Below, piece after piece: positions 5,800 through 12,885 of a stretch of DNA of 16,053 nt. Location of the stretch: NCBI GenBank assembly GCA_900321895.1, contig ONYB01000029.1, positions 1-16,053 on the forward strand. Reading direction: 5' to 3'. This DNA comes from an uncultured Brachyspira sp. Lineage in GTDB: Bacteria > Cyanobacteriota > Vampirovibrionia > Gastranaerophilales > Gastranaerophilaceae. The notes below the pieces were generated by a model. The model made no database searches. It worked only from the letters and a program-made list of their open reading frames with translations, and was not told where the DNA came from. Within the stretch, counting starts at the first letter, position 1, and each line of letters begins with the position of its first letter. Made by a program: the position numbers and the translations under genes.

Positions 5800-7350
5800 T
5801 TACTTAATCTGATAATTGTTAATCACGAAAACTTCAATTTCGCCGGCATTCAAATCTGCCTTCATTTTGCCTTTTGCAGCAATTGGAGCGTTTTGGAATT
5901 GAATACTGATTACATCAGCGTTCGGATTGAACCTCGGCAGGGAAACCTCCGCTTTGGAATCACCTTTAAAATTCAAATTTCCGATAACTAAAACCGTTGT
6001 GTTGTCCGCACTGATTGTGTAGGCAAAAACCGACGGATTGTTGACTTTTGCAGGTTTCCACTTAGCACCTTTTTTGTAAAGGGTTGCCACAAACGCCTTG
6101 AACTCGTTTGCAGATTTGAATTCTTTTTGCAATTCCAAATCATTACCCGCAGGTTTTCTCGAAAAATTGAAAATATCTATTTTTCCACGGTGAACGAAAT
6201 AATAATCGTCGTCAGTGTAAGTTTTTGGAGCTTTTTTGTTAGCCCAAAAATAAATATATCTGTCACCCGTATCAAAACCGTCAACAAAATAAGAATTTAC
6301 AGGCAATGTCGCATTCAACCACATAATCATTTCGCTATAAGCTCGACCGTTTACAATTATCGGGCTTAATTCGTCGTGGGTGGTAAAACTTGCTATTGCA
6401 CTTTTCGGCGAACCGATTTTCTTTTCCAAACCTTGATTAAGCTGAACATGCGAAATTAGTTGCTTACCTTCCGTCCAGTTTTTCAAATTGAAGTAACTGC
6501 CGTAATATCCGTCAAACCCTGCCGCCAAAAGTTTGTCGTAAGGTGTGTAGACCGTATACGGAGAAATCGAGTCCTTCCACGAGTCGGAAGATTCAGCCAA
6601 CCAAAGAATTTGCGGATCTTTTTGTCTTGAATAGTCAATTAATTCTTTCCAAAATTTTGCGGGTTTGCTGTGAGCCACGTCAACCCTTATACCGTCAACT
6701 CCCAGCTCCATAACCATATCAACATATTCTTTATAAACCTTCAAAACATCAGGATTAATTTTGGTTTCATTTCCGCTGTCAAAAAGCCTTACATCCGTCC
6801 AATCCGCAGGGACAACCGGCTGTCCGTTTTTGTCTTTTACAAACAATTCGGGACGCTGTAAATATAAATCATACGAACCGCATGCCGGTACATCAAAAAT
6901 TACCGCAATACCCCTGTCGTGAGCCTCTCGGATAAACTTCTTCGCCTGCTCTTCCGCCGTCAAAACCGTCTTGTCGCTGACAATTTGCGGATTTAATGTA
7001 TCGAAAGAAGAAATTGCATAAAGTGAACCTGCCGTGCCCATAGCCTTCATCTTGCCGACAGGAGTAACGGGTAGAACGTGAAGTGCTGTAATCCCGTTTG
7101 CCTGCAATTCGTCAAGTCTTGCAATAGCATTCAGAAAATTCCCGCTCTCTTCGCCTTCCTCAAACTCGATAATGCCGTCCTTGTCCAAATCTTGAGCGTT
7201 AAAAGTTCTCATATTGATTTCGTAAATAATCGTCGAATTTTTCAAAAAATTTGTTCTCAAATTATTTATATAAGCTTCTTTTGCCTGAACACTCAATGTC
7301 CCAAGTGCAAGTGCCGCACAACAAATCAATACTTTCCCAAAATTCTTCAT
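5800..7350 (-). CDS. Secreted GH13 (alpha-amylase family) protein with EF-hand-like loop
   Basis: A signal peptide spans residues 1-23 (MKNFGKVLICCAALALG..., Ala-X-Ala-like SVQA end), so it is probably exported. A perfect 12-residue EF-hand-type loop lies at 54-65 (DLDKDGIIEFEE, ligands D54, D56, D58, E65). The (beta/alpha)8 catalytic domain follows: GIRVDVAH gives nucleophile D224, WLAESSDS gives acid/base E253, and FTTHDE supplies H325-D326. The usual region I pattern (DxxxNH) is replaced by IFDVPACGS. A C-terminal beta domain follows about residue 420. The family acts on alpha-glucans; the exact substrate cannot be read. The start at 7350 is chosen for the signal peptide and AGAAGGGA upstream; a TTG start six codons earlier is rejected. 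It lies 55 bp behind rmlA, possibly in one operon. The overall length is 516 aa. Confidence 0.9.
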   Translation of the reverse strand: MKNFGKVLICCAALALGTLSVQAKEAYINNLRTNFLKNSTIIYEINMRTFNAQDLDKDGIIEFEEGEESGNFLNAIARLDELQANGITALHVLPVTPVGKMKAMGTAGSLYAISSFDTLNPQIVSDKTVLTAEEQAKKFIREAHDRGIAVIFDVPACGSYDLYLQRPELFVKDKNGQPVVPADWTDVRLFDSGNETKINPDVLKVYKEYVDMVMELGVDGIRVDVAHSKPAKFWKELIDYSRQKDPQILWLAESSDSWKDSISPYTVYTPYDKLLAAGFDGYYGSYFNLKNWTEGKQLISHVQLNQGLEKKIGSPKSAIASFTTHDELSPIIVNGRAYSEMIMWLNATLPVNSYFVDGFDTGDRYIYFWANKKAPKTYTDDDYYFVHRGKIDIFNFSRKPAGNDLELQKEFKSANEFKAFVATLYKKGAKWKPAKVNNPSVFAYTISADNTTVLVIGNLNFKGDSKAEVSLPRFNPNADVISIQFQNAPIAAKGKMKADLNAGEIEVFVINNYQIK

Positions 7351-7376
7351 CTCGCAATCCCTTCTCAATACAAACT

Positions 7377-7405
7377 ATGCTACCAAATTTTTCAGAATTT
7401 GGCAA
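7377..7405 (-). promoter_or_regulatory. Possible internal promoter/hairpin before the GH13 gene
   Basis: On the minus strand TTGCCA (7400-7405) and TAGCAT (7377-7382) are 17 bp apart. The spacer is almost filled by an inverted repeat, CCAAATT (7383-7389) with AATTTGG (7396-7402). There is no T-run after the hairpin on the minus strand, so it is a poor terminator there. It could be an operator or simply chance. Confidence 0.3.
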
Positions 7406-8281
7406 TTAATTTTTAAGCATATTTGCAACATATTCAAAATACTCGTTATTTTTGTATTTTGAAACATGTTCCTCCAAAACCTCTTTTGTCACAAAGCCCA
7501 TTCTGTAAGCAACTTCCTCAAGACAAGCAATTTTAATCCCCTGATTTTCCTCAATCGTACGAACATACTGCGACGCCCTCAAAAGCGAATGATGAGTTCC
7601 CGTATCAAGCCACGCAAACCCACGCCCCAAAAGCTCCACTCTCAATTCGTTATTTTTCAAATATATATTGTTCAAATCAGTAATTTCCAATTCACCACGA
7701 GCCGACGGCGTAAGTCCTTTTGCAAATTCAACGACCTTGTTGTCGTAGAAATACAAGCCCGTCACTGCATAATCGGATTTTGGATTTTGCGGTTTTTCTT
7801 CAATAGAAACGACCTTGCCGTTAGCATCAAACTCCACAACACCAAAACGACTTGCATCCTTCACCTGATAGCCGAAAACCGTAGCTCCGCCATTGTTTTC
7901 GACGTCATTAACAACTCTTTTTAACTTGCCTGAAAATCCGTCGCCGTAAAAAATATTGTCACCCAAAACCAGTGCAACGCTGTCGTTTCCGATAAAATCT
8001 TCCCCGATAATAAAAGCTTGAGCGAGCCCTTCTGGTTTAGGTTGAGCTTTGTAAAAGAATTTTACGCCATACTGATGACCGTCACCGAGAAGTCGTTCAA
8101 AATTCGGCAAATCCTGCGGGGTAGAAATAATCAAAATATCACGAATTCCCGCAAGCATTAGTACAGAAATCGGGTGATAAATCATTGGTTTGTCATAGAT
8201 TGGAATAAGCTGTTTAGAAACGGAAATTGTACACGGGTGTAACCTTGTTCCCGCACCGCCAGCCAAAACTATTCCTTTCAT
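7406..8281 (-). CDS. rmlA: Glucose-1-phosphate thymidylyltransferase
   Basis: This enzyme makes dTDP-glucose from glucose-1-phosphate and dTTP, the first step to dTDP-rhamnose and related deoxysugars. At 291 aa it has the normal length of the short RmlA type. Signature blocks include the nucleotide loop GGAGTRLHP (8-16), SKQLIPIYDKPM (22-33), LVLGDNIFYGDG (105-115) with D108, EEKP (161-164), and GFAWLDTGTHHSLL (221-234) with metal-ligand D226. The start at 8281 is set by the family N-terminus (MKGIVLAGG) and by GCGAGG eight bases upstream; the open frame extends to 8344 without homology. A sigma-70 promoter precedes it. rmlB, rmlC and rmlD are not adjacent, so the rest of the pathway must be elsewhere. 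The GH13 gene follows by 55 bp. Confidence 0.96.
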   Translation of the reverse strand: MKGIVLAGGAGTRLHPCTISVSKQLIPIYDKPMIYHPISVLMLAGIRDILIISTPQDLPNFERLLGDGHQYGVKFFYKAQPKPEGLAQAFIIGEDFIGNDSVALVLGDNIFYGDGFSGKLKRVVNDVENNGGATVFGYQVKDASRFGVVEFDANGKVVSIEEKPQNPKSDYAVTGLYFYDNKVVEFAKGLTPSARGELEITDLNNIYLKNNELRVELLGRGFAWLDTGTHHSLLRASQYVRTIEENQGIKIACLEEVAYRMGFVTKEVLEEHVSKYKNNEYFEYVANMLKN

Positions 8282-8308
8282 ACAAAAAACCTCGCTATTA
8301 CGTGATAA

Positions 8309-8344
8309 CAAGGTGATTATAGCAAGAAATCGTGAAAAATGCAA
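8309..8344 (-). promoter_or_regulatory. Sigma-70 promoter of rmlA
   Basis: On the minus strand TTGCAT (8339-8344) and a perfect TATAAT (8316-8321) are separated by 17 bp. The predicted +1 is near 8309, giving a leader of about 28 nt that contains the GAGG ribosome-binding site. Confidence 0.8.
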
Positions 8345-8363
8345 AAGGAAAGTTTGATTACAA

Positions 8364-8476
8364 AGTGAATAAGTAAATAAGTGAATTCGCCCTAATCGGG
8401 CTCGTAAATAAGTTCAAATCGGGTGCTACGCACCAAAACAGTTTTTTAGCAAAACGAACTATACGAACTTATTCAC
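8364..8476. repeat. Intergenic repeat element with period-8 units and inverted ends
   Basis: It begins with three octamers, AGTGAATA, AGTAAATA and AGTGAATT (8364-8387), sharing 20 exact bases (8363-8382) with the inverted repeat at 3871-3890. GTGAATAAGT (8365-8374) and its inverse ACTTATTCAC (8467-8476) bracket the segment. Inside are the hairpin GGTGC-TAC-GCACC (8422-8434) and TCGGGCTCGTAAA (8396-8408), the inverse of 15964-15976 after clpB. It fills the gap between rmlA and the next minus-strand gene. MITE-like origin is a guess. Confidence 0.5.
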
Positions 8477-8490
8477 CTCAATAAACACCC

Positions 8491-8991
8491 TTATGCCCCG
8501 AACATCAAGCCGTGGCGTTGCTCGTCAACAGCCATTCTACGTGCGGCAAGTGCCAAATCTACTCTGTCTTCGGCATCATTGGTGTTTTTAATCAAATCTG
8601 TTGTGTATTTCGATTCACGGCGGAATTGGTTGTCCTGTGCAGTCGAAATCTTTGCATCTTCACCATTCGACGCTCTGTAATTTTTGACAAGGGTTGTGTA
8701 TTTTGTCTGTGCTGTTTCGGTTTGACCTTTCAAGTTATTATAAATGGATTTTGCCTCGTTATAGTCACCCAAAGCTGCCGCATAATCAGCCTTGCCCTTG
8801 TTGTACAAATTCCAAACAGAACCGTCACCAAGGTCAATTCCGTGGCTTTTGCAATACTTTTCGGCAACCTTGATATCCATAAGGTTTATACCGTACAAAC
8901 TGTTAATGCCCATTTCCTTTTGGAATTCGGCTTTGTCCTTACCTGTAAGCGAATTATAATATTCTTTTATTGCCTTAATTGCGTCGCCCAT
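8491..8991 (-). CDS. Small helical protein of unknown function
   Basis: I do not recognise this 166-aa protein. It has no signal peptide or membrane helix. Residues 1-55 contain short helices with GINSLYGINLMDIKVAEKYC. From about 65 to 155 the sequence is alanine- and charge-rich (KADYAAALGDYNEAKSIY and EDRVDLALAARRMAVDEQ), consistent with a long helical or coiled-coil segment. The ending is HGLMFGA. The start at 8991 is supported by AAGAGGGA seven bases upstream. It diverges from the GT2 gene across a 139-bp gap carrying both promoters. Its promoter shares the 16-mer noted at 1404-1419, which might tie it to that gene's regulation. No function can be assigned. Confidence 0.82.
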   Translation of the reverse strand: MGDAIKAIKEYYNSLTGKDKAEFQKEMGINSLYGINLMDIKVAEKYCKSHGIDLGDGSVWNLYNKGKADYAAALGDYNEAKSIYNNLKGQTETAQTKYTTLVKNYRASNGEDAKISTAQDNQFRRESKYTTDLIKNTNDAEDRVDLALAARRMAVDEQRHGLMFGA

Positions 8992-9013
8992 ATAGTTGTC
9001 CCTCTTGTCCGTC

Positions 9014-9043
9014 TTTATATATATAAAGTATTTACTTTCACAA
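9014..9043 (-). promoter_or_regulatory. Promoter of the 8491-8991 gene
   Basis: On the minus strand TTGTGA (9038-9043) is followed after 16-18 bp by overlapping -10 candidates TATATA/TATAAA (9014-9021). The 16-mer ATACTTTATATATATA at 9016-9031 is identical to the one before the 1431 gene. Confidence 0.5.
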
Positions 9044-9080
9044 TTATTGCCTTTTTATGAGAGATTTGTTAAGAAATATT

Positions 9081-9097
9081 AATACATTTAATGTATT
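9081..9097. promoter_or_regulatory. Palindrome overlapping the GT2 -35, candidate operator
   Basis: AATACAT-TTA-ATGTATT is a perfect 7-bp dyad with a 3-bp centre. Its right arm overlaps the first two bases of the -35 hexamer TTGAAT, a typical place for a repressor to block polymerase. It lies between two divergent promoters. Function is inferred. Confidence 0.45.
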
Positions 9098-9124
9098 GAA
9101 TTTTTCGGGCAAACCCTTTATAAT
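9096..9124 (+). promoter_or_regulatory. Promoter of GT2 gene, leaderless geometry
   Basis: TTGAAT (9096-9101) and a perfect TATAAT (9119-9124) are 17 bp apart. Six bases (CCCCTT) separate the -10 from ATG 9131, so +1 falls on the start codon. There is no Shine-Dalgarno. A dyad (9081-9097) overlaps the -35. Confidence 0.75.
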
Positions 9125-9130
9125 CCCCTT

Positions 9131-9937
9131 ATGCTGATTTCTATTTTGGTAACAAGTTACAACTACGACAAGTACATCAAAAATGCGATTGAATCCATCA
9201 AAAACCAAACTTTTGAGGATTGGGAATTGATTATCGTGGACGACGCCTCGGAGGATCGCTCTGTCGAAATTATCACAAAAGCGACAGATTCTTACGGACG
9301 TGTCAGAACTATTGTAAACGACCAAAATATGGGACTTGAGGCAACTTTAGAAAAAGCCTTCAAGTACGCAAGCGGAAAATGGATTGCCATTCTTGAAAGT
9401 GACGACGAATGGACACCTGACTATTTGGAAGAAAAGATTAAAGTTATCTTGAAAAATCCTGACGCTGCCGTGATTTTTAATGATGTCGAAACTATCGGCA
9501 ACGTTGGCAAAATGGCAGGTTTGCTTTATGCGAACAGAAAATTTTTGAGAAGTAAAAAATATCCGAGAAACATGTTTTGGGATATGAATTTGAAAAACAG
9601 AATTGTCACTTTTTCATCCGTAATGATAAGGCGTGACCTGTTGGAAAAAGTCAACTGGAACACACCGTCAGACAGACTTCTTGACTGGTGGTTGTACATC
9701 CAAATTGCATACAAAAACAAGTTTTATTATATTGACAAAAAACTTACAAAATGGAGAATTCATTCAGACAGTTATATTAACCAAAAGAGTTCTGCAAATT
9801 GTATTATGACAAATGTTCTTGCGATGATTGAGGTTTATCGTCGCAAGCCGTCTTTCCGACTTTTGTTGTTTATTTTGTATACAATCCCTGCGTTTATTTT
9901 GACGAAGTTGATGAGAAAACTTTTTTCACAAGATTAA
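9131..9937 (+). CDS. GT2-family glycosyltransferase
   Basis: This 268-aa GT-A-fold transferase moves a sugar from a nucleotide-sugar donor to a glycan acceptor. The N-terminal ISILVTSYNYDKYIKNAIES is the family start. VDD at 36-38 binds the nucleotide, and ILESDDEW (87-94) supplies the metal-binding DxD-type acids D91-D92. DWW at 185-187 lies where the catalytic base region is expected. A hydrophobic stretch at 243-259 followed by KLMRK may anchor the C-terminus to the membrane. Donor and acceptor cannot be predicted. The ATG at 9131 fits the family start but has no Shine-Dalgarno, and its promoter geometry predicts a leaderless mRNA. Its 3' end overlaps the convergent RgpF-like gene by 44 bp, and rmlA nearby suggests surface polysaccharide work. 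Confidence 0.93.
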   Translation: MLISILVTSYNYDKYIKNAIESIKNQTFEDWELIIVDDASEDRSVEIITKATDSYGRVRTIVNDQNMGLEATLEKAFKYASGKWIAILESDDEWTPDYLEEKIKVILKNPDAAVIFNDVETIGNVGKMAGLLYANRKFLRSKKYPRNMFWDMNLKNRIVTFSSVMIRRDLLEKVNWNTPSDRLLDWWLYIQIAYKNKFYYIDKKLTKWRIHSDSYINQKSSANCIMTNVLAMIEVYRRKPSFRLLLFILYTIPAFILTKLMRKLFSQD

Positions 9938-10799
9938 TAAACGGAACTCTTAATTTTTGTGGCAAATAGTTTAGCGAGTTATACAAAAATTCTTTGATAC
10001 CCGTCGGGAGTTTAGGTTCTGTATTTAATTTTTCTTGAGTTCTTTTTAAGTTGTTTTCGATTAATTCAATGGGATAATTTGTCTTGCCGATTACTTCATG
10101 CCAGCCGTCAGCGGTGGTGTAGTCAGTGTTTTTAAGTCGTAGGACAGAACATTTTAAAAACGGTGATTTTGATTTTGTAATCAAGCTTTTCCATTTTTTT
10201 ATTGTAGGATTGGAAATATTTTCAAACTCTTTTACAAAAGTTTCTGCTTTGTAGCCGTTTTGGAAAAGCATTTTTGAAAGCCCGATTTCGTAATTCTCAA
10301 TAACAGAATTTTTGTCGAGCTCAGGTTTTACGGATGAAATAAATTTTATAAAATCATTGTCCATAAACACGTTTTTTCTAAACGCAATAAAATAAGTTTG
10401 GATGTGCGGATTTTTACCTTTTAGTCCGTAATTGTTTTTAGTTATTCCCCAAAAATCGCATTCTTTTTCTTCCATTTCTTCAAATAATTTATCAAGTGAA
10501 AAAAGTGGAGCATAGCAGGAATCGTTTGCAAAAATTATTTCTTCATAATTGCTTAAACCTTCTGCCTTTAAGATTTCAAACCCACGCTTGTACGAGCCGA
10601 AATCATATTCGTTATGGTGTTTTGCAATAATATTATCTGCAATTCCGTCAAGTTTTTTTGTTTCATTTTCAGATAAATTATTTGCCGATACAAAAATAAC
10701 TTTTTCGATAACCTTTTTAAGTTCTTTTAAATAATAAACGACGTAATCATCAATCGTTAAATTATTGTCCCAGTGTGCAAAAATAACCGCTCTTTTCAT
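9894..10799 (-). CDS. RgpF-like (rhamnan synthesis protein F family) protein
   Basis: This 301-aa protein matches the pattern of the rhamnan synthesis F family: start MKRAVIFAHWD, then NEYDFGSYKRGFE (63-75), IIFANDSCYAPLFSLDKLF (88-106), DFWGIT (115-120), HIQTYFIAFRK (132-142) and YEIGLSKML (170-178). Family members act in assembly of rhamnose-containing or other cell-surface polysaccharides, many as glycosyltransferases. The first half is the conserved domain, and the C-terminal third is less typical. ATG 10799 has GAGG seven bases upstream. It converges on the GT2 gene and overlaps it by 44 bp, so the last 14 residues are encoded opposite GT2 codons. No rhamnosyl transporter genes are nearby. 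Substrate is unknown. Confidence 0.88.
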   Translation of the reverse strand: MKRAVIFAHWDNNLTIDDYVVYYLKELKKVIEKVIFVSANNLSENETKKLDGIADNIIAKHHNEYDFGSYKRGFEILKAEGLSNYEEIIFANDSCYAPLFSLDKLFEEMEEKECDFWGITKNNYGLKGKNPHIQTYFIAFRKNVFMDNDFIKFISSVKPELDKNSVIENYEIGLSKMLFQNGYKAETFVKEFENISNPTIKKWKSLITKSKSPFLKCSVLRLKNTDYTTADGWHEVIGKTNYPIELIENNLKRTQEKLNTEPKLPTGIKEFLYNSLNYLPQKLRVPFINLVKKVFSSTSSK

Positions 10800-10825
10800 A
10801 TTTTACCTCATTCTCGAATTGATTA

Positions 10826-10834
10826 TAACATATT
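10826..10834 (-). promoter_or_regulatory. Extended -10 of the RgpF-like gene
   Basis: On the minus strand TGTTATAAT, an extended -10 (TGnTATAAT), lies about 27 bp before the start codon. No good -35 is visible, as is common for extended -10 promoters. The gene has its own GAGG ribosome-binding site, so it is not leaderless. Confidence 0.55.
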
Positions 10835-10892
10835 TTGAAAAATTTGAATTATTAATTTTTTGTTTATTTTTTAAGGTTTATAAAAAAAGAAT

Positions 10893-10900
10893 GTTATAAC
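10893..10900 (+). promoter_or_regulatory. Candidate -10 of dnaK
   Basis: TGTTATAAC at about 10892-10900 resembles an extended -10 some 44 bp before the dnaK ATG. No CIRCE-type inverted repeat (TTAGCACTC-N9-GAGTGCTAA) is visible in the 144-bp divergent region, so HrcA control is not indicated. Confidence 0.4.
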
Positions 10901-10943
10901 AATAATATCAAAGGAAAGAAATCAGATAAAGGAGATAATAATT

Positions 10944-12788
10944 ATGGCAAAAACAATAGGTATTGACTTAGGTACAACAAACTCCGTTGTAGCAGTCATG
11001 GAAGGTGGTAAACCAACCGTTATCGCCAACGCAGAAGGTTCAAGAACAACTCCTTCAATCGTTGGTTTTTCAAAAACCGGCGAAAGATTGGTAGGTCAAT
11101 TAGCAAAACGTCAGGCTATTTTGAACCCTGATAAAACAATCGCTTCAATCAAAAGACACATGGGCGAAGATTACAAAGTAAACATTGACGGAAAAGATTA
11201 CACACCTCAAGAAATTTCAGCAATGATTTTGAGAAAATTGGCTGATGATGCTTCAAACTATTTGGGTGAAAAAGTTACATCTGCTGTAATCACAGTTCCG
11301 GCTTACTTCAACGACGCACAAAGACAGGCAACAAAAGATGCCGGCAAAATCGCAGGTTTGGACGTACTTCGTATCGTTAACGAACCGACAGCAGCAGCTC
11401 TTGCTTACGGTCTTGAAAAAGATAAACCTGAAAAAGTTTTGGTATTCGACTTAGGTGGTGGTACATTTGATGTATCTATTCTTGAAATCGGTGACGGTGT
11501 TCACGAAGTTCTTTCAACATCAGGTGATACTCACTTAGGTGGCGATGACTTTGACCAAAAAGTTATGGATTGGATGTGCGACGAATTCAAAAAAACAGAA
11601 GGAATTGACCTCCGTAACGATAAGCAAGCAATGCAACGTGTTAAGGAAGCTGCTGAAAAAGCTAAATGCGAGTTGTCATCAGTTATGGAAACAAATATCA
11701 ATCTTCCATTCATTACCGCTGACGCAAACGGCCCTAAACACTTAGACTTGAACTTAACAAGAGCTAAGTTTGAAGACTTGAGCCGTGACTTGTTGAACAG
11801 ATGTAAAACCCCTGTTGAAAACGCATTGAGAGATGCAGGTGTTTCAAAAGATGATATTAACGAAGTTGTATTGGTTGGTGGTTCATCAAGAATTCCTGCA
11901 GTTCAACAGTTGGTAAAAGAATACACAGGTAAAGAACCTAACCAGTCAGTAAACCCTGATGAAGTTGTTGCGGTTGGTGCAGCAATTCAAGCAGGTGTCC
12001 TCGCCGGTGAAGTTAAAGATATCGTATTGTTGGATGTAACTCCGTTGACATTAGGTATCGAAACTTTGGGTGGTGTAATGACTCCATTAGTTCCAAGAAA
12101 CACAACAATCCCTGTTTCCAAATCACAAGTATTCTCAACAGCCGAAAATAACCAGACAGCCGTTGATATTCACATTTTGCAAGGTGAAAGACCAATGGCA
12201 AAAGATAACAAATCGTTAGGTATGTTCAGACTTGACGGTATTCCGCCTGCTATGAGAGGGTTGCCTCAAATCGAAGTTACATTTGATATTGATGCAAACG
12301 GTATCGTAAATGTTTCAGCAAAAGATAAAGCTACTAATAAGGAACAAAAGATTACAATTACAAACTCTTCTAACTTGTCAGAAGCTGATATTGATAAAAT
12401 GGTTAAAGAAGCTGAAGCAAACGCAGCAGAGGATAAACGTAAAAAAGAAGATGCTGAAATCAAAAACAACGCAACAAGTTTAATCGGTTCTGCCGAAAGA
12501 ATTGTAAAAGATTTTGAAGGTAAGATTGATGCGGCTGACAAGTCAAAACTTGAAGAACAAAAAGCAGCACTTCAAAAAGCTATTGATGAAAACAAATCAA
12601 CAGACGAATTGAAAAAATTGTCAGATGAATTGCAACAAACAATGTTCAGTATTTCTCAAAAAGCTTACGAAGCAGTACAGAAAGAAGAACAAGCAAACCA
12701 AGGGTCAGCATCTAGTGACAGTGCATCTTCCGAAGAAAAGAAAGGTGGAGATGACGACGTAATCGATGCTGAATATACAAAAGAATAA
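10944..12788 (+). CDS. dnaK: Molecular chaperone DnaK (Hsp70)
   Basis: This ATP-dependent cytoplasmic chaperone is 614 aa, normal for DnaK. The N-terminal ATPase has IGIDLGTTNSVVAV (5-18), VFDLGGGTFDVSILE (167-181) and VVLVGGSSRIPAVQ around 320-333. The interdomain linker VLLDVTPLTLGIE follows, then the substrate-binding beta domain (NTTIPVSKSQVFSTAENNQT, IHILQGER) and helical lid. It ends with an acidic tail, DDDVIDAEYTKE, like other bacterial DnaKs. The start has GGAG nine bases upstream. It is a single-gene unit with a strong terminator; grpE and dnaJ are not adjacent. clpB lies about 500 bp downstream, which is functionally sensible because the two cooperate in protein disaggregation. Confidence 0.98.
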   Translation: MAKTIGIDLGTTNSVVAVMEGGKPTVIANAEGSRTTPSIVGFSKTGERLVGQLAKRQAILNPDKTIASIKRHMGEDYKVNIDGKDYTPQEISAMILRKLADDASNYLGEKVTSAVITVPAYFNDAQRQATKDAGKIAGLDVLRIVNEPTAAALAYGLEKDKPEKVLVFDLGGGTFDVSILEIGDGVHEVLSTSGDTHLGGDDFDQKVMDWMCDEFKKTEGIDLRNDKQAMQRVKEAAEKAKCELSSVMETNINLPFITADANGPKHLDLNLTRAKFEDLSRDLLNRCKTPVENALRDAGVSKDDINEVVLVGGSSRIPAVQQLVKEYTGKEPNQSVNPDEVVAVGAAIQAGVLAGEVKDIVLLDVTPLTLGIETLGGVMTPLVPRNTTIPVSKSQVFSTAENNQTAVDIHILQGERPMAKDNKSLGMFRLDGIPPAMRGLPQIEVTFDIDANGIVNVSAKDKATNKEQKITITNSSNLSEADIDKMVKEAEANAAEDKRKKEDAEIKNNATSLIGSAERIVKDFEGKIDAADKSKLEEQKAALQKAIDENKSTDELKKLSDELQQTMFSISQKAYEAVQKEEQANQGSASSDSASSEEKKGGDDDVIDAEYTKE

Positions 12789-12813
12789 TTCTTTTTGAAT
12801 TTAATAAGGTACG

Positions 12814-12846
12814 AAAAAGGTAACATGTAATATGTTACCTTTTTTG
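12814..12846 (+). terminator. Rho-independent terminator of dnaK
   Basis: A 13-bp stem pairs 12814-12826 with 12832-12844 over the loop GTAAT, and its A-run/T-run base extends into the T-tract at 12840-12845. It lies 25 bp after the dnaK stop codon. The next gene's -35 starts a few bases later. Confidence 0.88.
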
Positions 12847-12851
12847 TTATA

Positions 12852-12879
12852 TTGAAAAAAATTTAAAAAATGTTATAAT
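12852..12879 (+). promoter_or_regulatory. Promoter of MNT gene, leaderless geometry
   Basis: TTGAAA (12852-12857) and a perfect TATAAT (12874-12879) are 16 bp apart. Six bases (TACGAT) then lead to ATG 12886, putting +1 on the start codon. No Shine-Dalgarno is present. The geometry is the same as at 1234-1239 and 9119-9124. Confidence 0.7.
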
Positions 12880-12885
12880 TACGAT

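Noticed and set aside
8512..9060. A 182-codon plus-strand frame opposite the 8491-8991 gene.
   Set aside because: It has Cys/Phe/Val-rich composition typical of an antisense shadow, with no ribosome-binding site. The minus-strand gene has a good Shine-Dalgarno and promoter.
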